Positions 1 through 5,596 of a DNA stretch of 5,596 nucleotides are shown piece by piece (the first letter of the stretch is position 1; each line of letters opens with the position of its first letter). The notes beneath the pieces are model-generated. The model made no database searches. It saw nothing but the letters and a program-made list of their open reading frames with translations, and had not been told where the DNA came from. A program made the position numbers and the translations under genes. The stretch is from Acidobacteriota bacterium (lineage in GTDB: Bacteria; Acidobacteriota; Terriglobia; UBA7540): positions 1 through 5,596 of the forward strand of contig JAJXZM010000187.1 in assembly GCA_021780055.1 (NCBI GenBank). The letters are read 5' to 3'.

Positions 1-1601
1 ATGCTATGCAAAACGGCGTTCTGGCGCCGGTTGGGTTCACCCCTGGGCCATGGAATTCAGCAGCTGAATTCAATTTGGGGATGACCAGTTCGGTGCAGAA
101 AGCGCTGGAGTTCATTCAGAATAATGCCAAGGAATGGCAGACCGCACTATATGTCGGCGACCATTGGAGAGCTAGGCACAACTTGGCAATAGATGCTGGA
201 CTGCGTTGGGAATACTATCCCTTCATGACACGAGATGGAGCGATAAAAGATGAGTTGTACGATCCAACGACCAACACGCTATTGCTAGGAGGATTGGGGG
301 GCAATCCACCTCACCTCGGTATAACTACAAGCAAGAAATATTTCGCTCCGCGGCTTGGGATCGCGTACCAATGGCACGATAACACCGTCATCCGAAGTGC
401 TTTTGGCATCACATTCGATACCTTGCCAATGGTGCGTCCTATGCGGGGTGCCTATCCTCAGTCAATTGGGATAAGCCAATTTGTGCCCTCCAGCTCGGTA
501 AGCCGTTTTCTTCCGTATAATACTTGGCAACAGGGTGTCCCAATCGTCCAAGGGCCGGATATCTCAACTGGCAAGTTGACACCAGCCTCCAATGCGACAC
601 TCATGTCATTCGCACCAGGTGCATTTAAACGAGCTTACGTCGAGTCTTGGAATTTAACTGTCGAGCGGAAGCTGCCAAAGTCAATCCTCCTGACCGTCGG
701 TTATGTTGGCAACCATCTTGTGCATGAGCTCAATGGCAGAAATATTAATGCTGCGCCGCTTGGAGCAGGCGGGTCAGGACAGCCCTTGTCGCAATTTCGG
801 AACTTTAGCTCGGTATTCCAATATCAAGGTTACCTGGACTCACATTACAATTCGCTGCAGGTTTCACTCAGGAGGCAAGTAATCTCTGGGGTGTTCGTGC
901 AAGGAGCCTACACGTACTCACATGCCATCAGCTATATTGATGATGAAGGGTGGGAAAACGGGTTAACCTTCAATTGCACACCATCGTCTGCAGTTCCGCA
1001 GGGCTGCCAACAACTTAATCGTGGCGCTCCTTTCTTCGACCACACGCACGAACTCAAAATGGCGTTTATCTACCAGTTGCCATTCGGGAAAGGGCAACGG
1101 TGGATCCAGAACCCGGGAGTTTCCCGTGCTCTCCTTGGAGGATGGCAGGCTAATGGTGTCTTCACGGCATTCTCTGGTTCGCCACTGACTGTTACGCAAA
1201 GCGGGGCGTTTCTCGACACCCCAGGTACAACTGCGACTCCGAACTATGTCGGCCAGCTAAAAATGACAAAGGGCATCGGACCGGGCAACTTTTGGTTCAA
1301 TACCAACGCCTTCCAGCCCTTACAGGTTGCCCAACTAGGCACCTCAGGCCGAGGGCTTTCGTGGCTGCGAGGGCCAGGCGTGTCACAACTCGACTTCAGC
1401 ATCTTCCGCAATTTCAAATTTACGGAACGGTTTAACCTGCAGTTACGCGGACAGGCCCTGAATCTGACAAACACACCTCATTTTTATAACCCGAGTACGA
1501 GTTGCGCCATTGTCAACGGGGTTTGTGGCGGAAGTTTCGGACAGGTCACAAGCGCCTTCGGACAAAGGGTAGTCCAATTAGGAGCTAAGCTTTCCTTTTA
1601 G
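1..1601 (+). CDS. TonB-dependent receptor-like outer-membrane protein (Oar / carboxypeptidase-regulatory-like type), C-terminal part
   Basis: This is the C-terminal ~530 residues of an outer-membrane beta-barrel protein; the frame is open through the left edge, so the ATG at 6 is internal and the true start lies outside the window. Diagnostic segments, in order, are an LRWEYYP strand near 200-230, APRLGIAYQW followed by TVIRSAFGI near 350-410, ESWNLTVERKLP with VGYVGNH near 640-710, a FDHTHELKMAFIYQLPFGKG segment near 1040-1095, GGWQANGVFTAFSGSP near 1138-1185, and FNLQLRGQALNLTNTPHF near 1430-1485. The protein ends in alternating hydrophobic residues and a terminal Phe, the usual beta-signal for BAM-dependent insertion. 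In this family an N-terminal carboxypeptidase-like beta-sandwich and plug would lie upstream. Such proteins are highly multiplied in Acidobacteriota, and their ligands are mostly unknown. Its place before two glycosidases suggests glycan capture or import, but that is inference. Family call is firm; substrate is not. Confidence 0.9.
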   Translation, partial: AMQNGVLAPVGFTPGPWNSAAEFNLGMTSSVQKALEFIQNNAKEWQTALYVGDHWRARHNLAIDAGLRWEYYPFMTRDGAIKDELYDPTTNTLLLGGLGGNPPHLGITTSKKYFAPRLGIAYQWHDNTVIRSAFGITFDTLPMVRPMRGAYPQSIGISQFVPSSSVSRFLPYNTWQQGVPIVQGPDISTGKLTPASNATLMSFAPGAFKRAYVESWNLTVERKLPKSILLTVGYVGNHLVHELNGRNINAAPLGAGGSGQPLSQFRNFSSVFQYQGYLDSHYNSLQVSLRRQVISGVFVQGAYTYSHAISYIDDEGWENGLTFNCTPSSAVPQGCQQLNRGAPFFDHTHELKMAFIYQLPFGKGQRWIQNPGVSRALLGGWQANGVFTAFSGSPLTVTQSGAFLDTPGTTATPNYVGQLKMTKGIGPGNFWFNTNAFQPLQVAQLGTSGRGLSWLRGPGVSQLDFSIFRNFKFTERFNLQLRGQALNLTNTPHFYNPSTSCAIVNGVCGGSFGQVTSAFGQRVVQLGAKLSF

Positions 1602-1685
1602 ACTCTCTTAGCGTGGTATGCGTCTCAAGCAGCGTCGGCTGGTTACCCGTGCGAAGTTAAAGATCAGGTACCAGTTTGTAGTTGA

Positions 1686-1741
1686 CTTATATGGGTAGGG
1701 GTGCAACATGGTTCTTTGTTTTCTCCCCCTGCCCATGTAAG
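1686..1741. repeat. 16-bp inverted repeat with 24-base loop (stem-loop)
   Basis: The left arm at 1686-1701 (CTTATATGGGTAGGGG) pairs with the right arm at 1726-1741 (CCCCTGCCCATGTAAG). All 16 positions pair, 14 as Watson-Crick pairs and 2 as G-U wobbles in a + strand transcript. The loop at 1702-1725 is T-rich in its second half. It starts 85 bases after the receptor stop. It could be a transcription terminator or mRNA 3'-end stabilising stem for the receptor gene, or a leader structure for the GH89 gene. No T-tract follows the right arm, so it is not a standard intrinsic terminator. Confidence 0.6.
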
Positions 1742-1755
1742 AGCTGGTGCTCTTA
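1738..1755. repeat. 7-bp perfect hairpin overlapping the larger inverted repeat
   Basis: TAAGAGC at 1738-1744 and GCTCTTA at 1749-1755 form a perfect 7-bp stem around a TGGT loop, extendable by two G-U pairs. Its left arm includes bases 1738-1741, which are also the outer end of the right arm of the 1686-1741 stem. The full-length forms of the two structures are therefore mutually exclusive. No T-run follows it on either strand. Confidence 0.5.
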
Positions 1756-2050
1756 TGGAAGCAGCCGCGCATCACACTGCCGGGATCAACTGAATGTAGG
1801 TCTCCGGAACTCTACAACTGACCCTGGAATGTCTTTCCCATTCGCTGTTTGGGTCTCCCAGAGTCGGCGTGCGCTGGACAGTGCTTGCGGTTCGTATAAG
1901 CTGGGCAAGTCTGAAGCTCACGGTTCCAGTCGACCGGTGCATTTCCTGCAGTTAAGCATCTCTGCTCGTATCCAGATCAGGTTGCGTGAATTTGAACGGA
2001 ACAATGCCTTCTTACTTTTAAATTCGTATTCATTCAGTTGTCTATCTCTG

Positions 2051-2055
2051 AGGAG
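2051..2055 (+). promoter_or_regulatory. Ribosome binding site fixing the GH89 start
   Basis: AGGAG lies 9 bases before the ATG at 2065. This decides against the longer reading from TTG at 2038, which would put the Shine-Dalgarno sequence inside the gene and add nine residues ahead of the twin-arginine-like signal. Confidence 0.75.
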
Positions 2056-2064
2056 AGATCCACC

Positions 2065-4320
2065 ATGACAAGACGTGAACTCATCAGGGCACTCAGTACC
2101 GGGTTCTGTGTTGCAGGGTCTGCACAGTCTTCACTTCTGGGCGATCCGATGGCCACCGCTGCTGGGGATCCACTTACTACAGGTCATTCAAAAACGACCT
2201 CAGACGCCTCGGCGGAAGAGAAGGCAACATCTTCCGCACGCGCTGTCCTCACTCGGGTTCTGGGAAAACGAGCGGACGCGTTCGCCTTGGGCTGGGTTCC
2301 TGCTGAAAACGGTCACCAGGTGTATGAAGTGTCGGCATCTCAAGACAATGTTTCGGTCAAGGGGAGCAGTGGGGTTGCGATCTGCCGTGGGGCGTATGCC
2401 TACTTACGAAAAGCATGCAGTTCGATGGTAACTTGGAGCGGCCAACACCTTGCCCTGCCAGACAGATTCCCTGATGCTGCGGAGCAAAGAGTGGTTTGCC
2501 CTTACCTGTTTACACAGTATTACAACGTTTGCACCTTCGGATACTCCACCCCCTTCTGGAATTGGGAACGGTGGCAACGCGAATTGGACTGGATGGCCTT
2601 ACATGGAATCACACTGCCACTGGCGTTGGATGGCCAGGAGGCGATCTGGCAGCGGGTGTGGATCGCCATGGGGCTGACCCAGGCAGACTTGGACCGATTT
2701 TCCACTGGGCCCGCGCATCTGCCCTGGCACCGGATGGCAAACATCAATTACTTTGACGGTCCTCTCCCCCAGGGATGGATGGACCAGAAGCGGGAGCTCC
2801 AAAAGAAGATCCTCACTCGCATGCGTGAACTTGGGATGACGCCGATTGTTCCAGCTTTCTCAGGCCATGTTCCGGAAGGGTTTAAGCGCGTTTATCCACA
2901 CGCCAAAACTTTCACCCTGCTCTGGGGCGGGGGGTTCAGGCAAACCATGCCACGCCTGTCGAAAACATTTTTCCTTGATCCCCGCCATAGCGATCTTTTC
3001 AAAGAAATCGGCCGCCGATTCATCCAGGCTTACAACCAGGAGTACGGGCAAAACGAATATTACCTGGCTGACCCCTTCAACGAGCTCAACGTGCCAGTCA
3101 CCAAAGGACACCGGTATGAAGATCTGGCCCAGTACGGACGCCTGATCTACGAAAGCATCAAGGCCGGCGACCCGAATGGCAAATGGGCGCTGCAGGCCTG
3201 GCTTTTTGAAGATGTTCATTTCTGGGATCCGAAGTCTGTCAAAGCCTTCCTATCACAGATTCCCAATGATCGGATGCTAATCATCGACTATGGCAATGAC
3301 ATGCGGGAGATCTGGAAATCGAATGGAGCTTATTTTGGAAAACCGTGGATCTATGCCATGGCGCACACCTTTGGGGGCAACAACAACGTCAAGGGCAATC
3401 TCGCCCTGATTGACTCAAAACCAGCGGAAGTACTGGCCAGCCCGGAGAAAGGCAACCTGGTTGGCTGGGGAATCTGCCCGGAGGGTATTCAGACGAATGA
3501 AGTGGTCTACGAACTCATGACGGATATCGGTTGGGCCGATCATAAGATTCCCTTGGATGACTGGCTGGTAGACTATTCCCGTGCCCGCTACGGAGACTGT
3601 CCTCCGGAGATCAGGGAAGCTTGGAATCTACTCCTCCAAAGTGCTTATGGCGGCGATTCTTACAATAGCCGACATGCCTGGCAATGCCGGCCGAGTCTTG
3701 ACCCCAAGCCAGTAGCTATCAACGCCGGTCCCGTATTTGGACAGGCGGTTGAACATTTCATTGCCCCCGCCGATCGGCTGAAATCCAGCGAATTATACCG
3801 CCATGACTTGATTGAGTTCGTGTCCCAGGATGTGGGCGGCAGCGTCGACCGTCACCTGGCAGAGGCGTGTAACGCACACAAGGCGGGTGATTTCGCGACA
3901 CGAGATCGAAAGGCGCAGGAGTCTTTCGATATGCTCTCCCGGATTGACGCCCTTATGAATCTGCGAAAAGACCGGCGACTGGAAACATGGTGTGACGATG
4001 CGCGTAGCTGGGGGCGGAACACTGAGGAATCGGTCTACTATGAATCTAACGGCCGCCTGATCATCACTTTTTGGGGATGGAGCCCATTGGAGGATTACGC
4101 CTCAAGAGTATGGTCTGGACTAATTCGAGATTACTACATAGGCAGGTGGCGTGAGTTTTTTCACGATTTGGCAGATAAAGAGCCCGAATCCGTCATGCTT
4201 TGGGAGCAGACGTGGCTTTCCACACCTTACATTGCAAGCCAGCCCCTCCCGGTCGCACAACTTGTGAACGAAGCGGAAAGTATGCTCAGTGTTTGCAGGA
4301 AGTGGAGAAAAGCGTCATAA
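2065..4320 (+). CDS. Exported alpha-N-acetylglucosaminidase, glycoside hydrolase family 89
   Basis: This GH89 enzyme hydrolyses terminal non-reducing alpha-linked N-acetylglucosamine, as found on gastric-mucin O-glycans or heparan sulfate. It has 751 residues, close to human NAGLU (743). T2-R3-R4-E5-L6-I7-R8 resembles a Tat signal; residues ~25-57 are a Ser/Thr/Ala-rich linker. The NAGLU N-terminal alpha/beta domain spans ~58-135 (RGAYAYLRKAC, then W124-S125-G126), the TIM barrel ~143-480, and the all-helical C-terminal domain ~487-751. Barrel motifs collinear with human NAGLU include LDWMALHGI, GQEAIWQRVW, GLTQADL, GMTPIVPAFSGHVPE, DPFNE and PEGIQTNEVVYELM. E340 (in FNE) and E473 (in PEG) match the catalytic Glu pair (human E316 and E446), so it should be active. 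The C-terminal FWGW...DYASRVWSGLIRDYY...RW also matches. It has a good ribosome binding site and is intact. Tat versus Sec export is unsure because the hydrophobic core is weak. The natural glycan is unknown. Confidence 0.95.
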   Translation: MTRRELIRALSTGFCVAGSAQSSLLGDPMATAAGDPLTTGHSKTTSDASAEEKATSSARAVLTRVLGKRADAFALGWVPAENGHQVYEVSASQDNVSVKGSSGVAICRGAYAYLRKACSSMVTWSGQHLALPDRFPDAAEQRVVCPYLFTQYYNVCTFGYSTPFWNWERWQRELDWMALHGITLPLALDGQEAIWQRVWIAMGLTQADLDRFSTGPAHLPWHRMANINYFDGPLPQGWMDQKRELQKKILTRMRELGMTPIVPAFSGHVPEGFKRVYPHAKTFTLLWGGGFRQTMPRLSKTFFLDPRHSDLFKEIGRRFIQAYNQEYGQNEYYLADPFNELNVPVTKGHRYEDLAQYGRLIYESIKAGDPNGKWALQAWLFEDVHFWDPKSVKAFLSQIPNDRMLIIDYGNDMREIWKSNGAYFGKPWIYAMAHTFGGNNNVKGNLALIDSKPAEVLASPEKGNLVGWGICPEGIQTNEVVYELMTDIGWADHKIPLDDWLVDYSRARYGDCPPEIREAWNLLLQSAYGGDSYNSRHAWQCRPSLDPKPVAINAGPVFGQAVEHFIAPADRLKSSELYRHDLIEFVSQDVGGSVDRHLAEACNAHKAGDFATRDRKAQESFDMLSRIDALMNLRKDRRLETWCDDARSWGRNTEESVYYESNGRLIITFWGWSPLEDYASRVWSGLIRDYYIGRWREFFHDLADKEPESVMLWEQTWLSTPYIASQPLPVAQLVNEAESMLSVCRKWRKAS

Positions 4321-4495
4321 GCACTGGAAATACATAGCTTCCACATGTTTTTATACCTACGCGATGGTGAAAAGCGTGTTGGTCCGTGGATGAAATGTGG
4401 AGCAAAAGCGCACAGCCCTGTAGACAAGGGCATGCACGAAAAGTGATTTACGCTTTGCAACCTTCAGTGAAGCTAATGTTGCAGGAGGTGTGTTG
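4321..4495. other. Spacer between the GH89 and GH27 genes
   Basis: The 175-base spacer has no gene. GCCCT at 4415-4419 and AGGGC at 4427-4431 form a 5-bp stem with a 7-base loop, but no T-tract follows, so it is not a convincing terminator. Without a terminator, read-through from the GH89 gene is possible, and the two hydrolases may be co-transcribed. Confidence 0.4.
4483..4488 (+). promoter_or_regulatory. Ribosome binding site fixing the GH27 start
   Basis: A perfect AGGAGG lies 7 bases before GTG at 4496. Two other in-frame candidates, GTG at 4490 and TTG at 4493, are only 1 and 4 bases from this motif, which is too close. GTG 4496 is therefore the likely start and gives an N-terminus reading MFTRRSFLRL. 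Confidence 0.75.
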
Positions 4496-5548
4496 GTGTT
4501 TACAAGAAGAAGTTTTCTTAGACTAAGCTCAAGTCTGGTCGATCATAACCCTTCGCAATCCGTCTTTCTGCTCTTGCTGTTTGTGGCTATTGTGGGCGGC
4601 TCATCGCTTCCGGGATTTGGTGCGCCCCCTGCCAGCCCGAAGCTGGCCTCCACTCCGCCTATGAGTTGGAGCGCCTGGGCCCACTACCAGTGCGGCTACA
4701 CGGCGGAGACAATCCTCAACAACGCAAGGGAGCTTGTGAAAACTGGCCTTGCCGAGCGTGGCTATAACACAGTAAGAATCACAGAATGCTGGATGCAGAA
4801 AAAGCGCGACGCGAGCGGCAACCTCGTGGCTGACCCGCATCGATTCCCGCAGGGAGTCAGGGCGGTCGCACGGTCCATCCACGCACTCGGCCTGAAGGTT
4901 GGCATCTATGTGGATGCGGGTTATGCGACCTGCGCCGGCTATGAGGGGAGCGGGACACCGAGGGGCGGAGGCAAAGATTACTTTCTCCAGGACGCCAGAC
5001 TTTTCGCGTCCTGGGGTGTTGATTTTCTGAAACTTGATGGCTGCAATGTTTACGTGCCGCCAGGCAGCACCAAAGAGGCTACCTATCGGCAGGCCTATGC
5101 CGCTGAAGCCGCAGCATTGAAAAAGGCGGCCCGGTCCGTTGTTTTCCTGGAATCGGCTCCCGCGTACTTTCAGGGTACCCCTCAGTGGTATGACGTCCTG
5201 ACTTGGTGCCGCCGTTATGGCCAACTGTGGCGCGAAGGCACAGACATGGCCAACTTCGACGCGAAGAACCCCAACCGGCCGCGGTTCAATAGCGTGTTAT
5301 GGAACTACGCATACAACCTCCCACTGGGCCGGTTCCAAAAACCGGGCAACTGGAATGACCCAGATTATATTATCTCCGGCGACGGCGGCCTGAGCCTGCC
5401 CGAGAGCCGCAGCCAAATGGCCCTGTGGTCCATGATGTCAGCACCGCTTACACTGAGTCTAGACATCGCAGACGTCCGCCCGGGCAGGGCCCGCACGGCA
5501 TGGCGCACCGCCTCGCTCACGGCCTCGTGCTGGCTGCGCGCCGGATAG
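4496..5548 (+). CDS. Exported glycoside hydrolase family 27 enzyme (alpha-galactosidase / alpha-N-acetylgalactosaminidase superfamily), 3' end replaced
   Basis: This is a retaining alpha-glycosidase with a GH27 TIM barrel. Numbering from GTG 4496, T3-R4-R5-S6-F7-L8-R9 fits the twin-arginine motif, followed by a strongly hydrophobic stretch (VFLLLLFVAIVGG, ~23-35). The barrel starts at the PPMSW motif (M56; W61 matches Trp47 of human GLA). Conserved elements are GLKVGIYVDAG, CAG, FASWGVDFLKLDGC, LWREGTD, WNDPD (286-290) and MALWSMMSAPL. D181 is the expected nucleophile (GLA D170) and D250 the acid/base (GLA D231); K179 and R246 are kept. Cysteine pairs 66/98 and 146/183 match two GLA disulfides. 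The usual Asp-Asp before Cys-Trp is T96-E97, and the GLA E203/L206 positions are S220/A223, so specificity is uncertain. Homology ends near residue 327; the last ~22 residues are antisense to a foreign gene and no C-terminal beta domain follows. The stop at 5546-5548 is probably not native. Confidence 0.88.
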   Translation: MFTRRSFLRLSSSLVDHNPSQSVFLLLLFVAIVGGSSLPGFGAPPASPKLASTPPMSWSAWAHYQCGYTAETILNNARELVKTGLAERGYNTVRITECWMQKKRDASGNLVADPHRFPQGVRAVARSIHALGLKVGIYVDAGYATCAGYEGSGTPRGGGKDYFLQDARLFASWGVDFLKLDGCNVYVPPGSTKEATYRQAYAAEAAALKKAARSVVFLESAPAYFQGTPQWYDVLTWCRRYGQLWREGTDMANFDAKNPNRPRFNSVLWNYAYNLPLGRFQKPGNWNDPDYIISGDGGLSLPESRSQMALWSMMSAPLTLSLDIADVRPGRARTAWRTASLTASCWLRAG

Positions 5549-5596
5549 CCGAACTGCAACTGCACGCGCACGGACGAGCCGGACGTCTCCACCTTG
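5479..5596 (-). CDS. Fragment of the N-terminal domain of an Mrp/ApbC-type Fe-S carrier ATPase
   Basis: Read on the - strand from the right edge, 39 codons are open in one frame and contain VRVQLQFGYPARSQ followed by AVRHAVRALPG. This matches the DUF59/MIP18-like N-terminal domain that precedes the P-loop ATPase of Mrp/ApbC proteins, where proteobacterial members carry VELGYPAKSQ and a helix ending in VRAVPGV. Those proteins bind and transfer Fe-S clusters in the cytoplasm. The match stops after the LPG motif; beyond that the frame runs into antisense GH27 sequence (RTSAMSR...). Both the gene's start (outside the window) and its remainder are missing. Of the 39 codons, 37 end in G or C, and the segment is 73% GC against 60% in the preceding 120 bases. 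The bias and sequence suggest a high-GC proteobacterium, probably not the host of the other genes. The family call rests on a short motif read by eye. Confidence 0.55.

Larger units (their letters stand above)
1602..2064. other. Intergenic region upstream of the GH89 gene
   Basis: These 463 bases lie between the receptor stop and the GH89 start. A + strand frame is open from 1682 to 2068, but its start is TTG, its translation is rich in Cys, Ser and Arg with no family resemblance, and I find no Shine-Dalgarno sequence for it, so I treat it as non-coding. A 26-codon ATG frame at 1618-1698 is likewise unsupported. The notable content is a long inverted repeat at 1686-1741 and an overlapping hairpin at 1738-1755, listed separately. 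Just before the gene is an AT-rich stretch (about 2010-2035); TTGAAC at 1992-1997 with TTTTAA at 2016-2021 (18-base spacing) is a possible but weak sigma70-type promoter. The length of the gap suggests the GH89 gene has its own promoter. Confidence 0.6.

Noticed and set aside
1618..1698. 26-codon basic mini-ORF starting at ATG 1618 (MRLKQRRLVTRAKLK...)
   Set aside because: No ribosome binding site upstream and too short to judge; it ends inside the inverted repeat. A leader-peptide role would be pure speculation.
1682..2068. 128-codon + strand open frame in the gap before GH89
   Set aside because: TTG start, no Shine-Dalgarno, low-complexity Cys/Ser/Arg-rich translation without recognisable family, it covers the hairpin region and its end overlaps the GH89 ribosome binding site and start. 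Most likely chance.
2860..3219. 119-codon - strand open frame inside GH89
   Set aside because: Antisense to the conserved GH89 barrel including catalytic E340; a shadow of the coding strand.
4415..4431. Possible terminator hairpin between GH89 and GH27 (GCCCT/AGGGC)
   Set aside because: Only 5 bp of stem, a 7-base loop and no following T-tract; too weak to call a terminator.
4601..5224. 207-codon - strand open frame
   Set aside because: It lies entirely antisense to the GH27 catalytic domain, which has clear family motifs, and its translation has no recognisable domain. A shadow frame.
5458..5463. TCTAGA (XbaI-like) site near the join as a sign of a cloning junction
   Set aside because: A single six-base site 14 or more bases from the apparent breakpoint is expected by chance, and the GH27 reading frame continues cleanly through it.
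1..5596. CRISPR arrays, tRNA or rRNA genes, insertion sequences
   Set aside because: No regularly spaced direct repeats, cloverleaf, rRNA-like stretch or transposase motif was seen by eye on either strand.

Overview
The window looks like a piece of an acidobacterial (Acidobacteriota) genome or metagenome contig. The main support is the first gene, the C-terminal half of a very large outer-membrane TonB-dependent-receptor-like protein of the Oar / carboxypeptidase-regulatory-like type that is greatly expanded in that phylum. Moderate GC and exported glycoside hydrolases with twin-arginine-like N-termini fit, but no rRNA or other phylogenetic marker is present, so the assignment is an inference.

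Layout, all intact genes on the + strand. Positions 1-1601: receptor-like beta-barrel protein, cut by the left edge. Positions 1602-2064: 463 bases without a convincing gene, holding a strong 16-bp inverted repeat that overlaps a second hairpin. Positions 2065-4320: a full-length GH89 alpha-N-acetylglucosaminidase with both catalytic glutamates. Positions 4321-4495: a short spacer ending in a perfect AGGAGG ribosome binding site. Positions 4496 to about 5478: a GH27 (alpha-galactosidase / alpha-N-acetylgalactosaminidase superfamily) enzyme with both catalytic aspartates but an altered sugar-binding pocket.

The right end is abnormal. At about 5477-5485 the GH27 homology stops. The last ~118 bases, read on the - strand, encode a piece of the N-terminal domain of an Mrp/ApbC-type Fe-S carrier ATPase, with GC of 73% and 95% GC at third codon positions. 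This is most simply a chimeric join from an unrelated high-GC organism, so the apparent GH27 stop at 5546-5548 is not the natural end of that gene.

As a working model, the two exported hydrolases remove terminal alpha-linked sugars (alpha-GlcNAc, and alpha-GalNAc or a related sugar) from glycans in the periplasm or outside the cell, and the outer-membrane receptor next door may help capture or import the material. No SusD, transporter or regulator is visible, so this is a small glycan-use cluster by inference and not a proven polysaccharide utilization locus. I do not see a novel defence or mobile system. The points most worth a second look are the GH27 pocket, the intergenic hairpin pair and the chimeric end.
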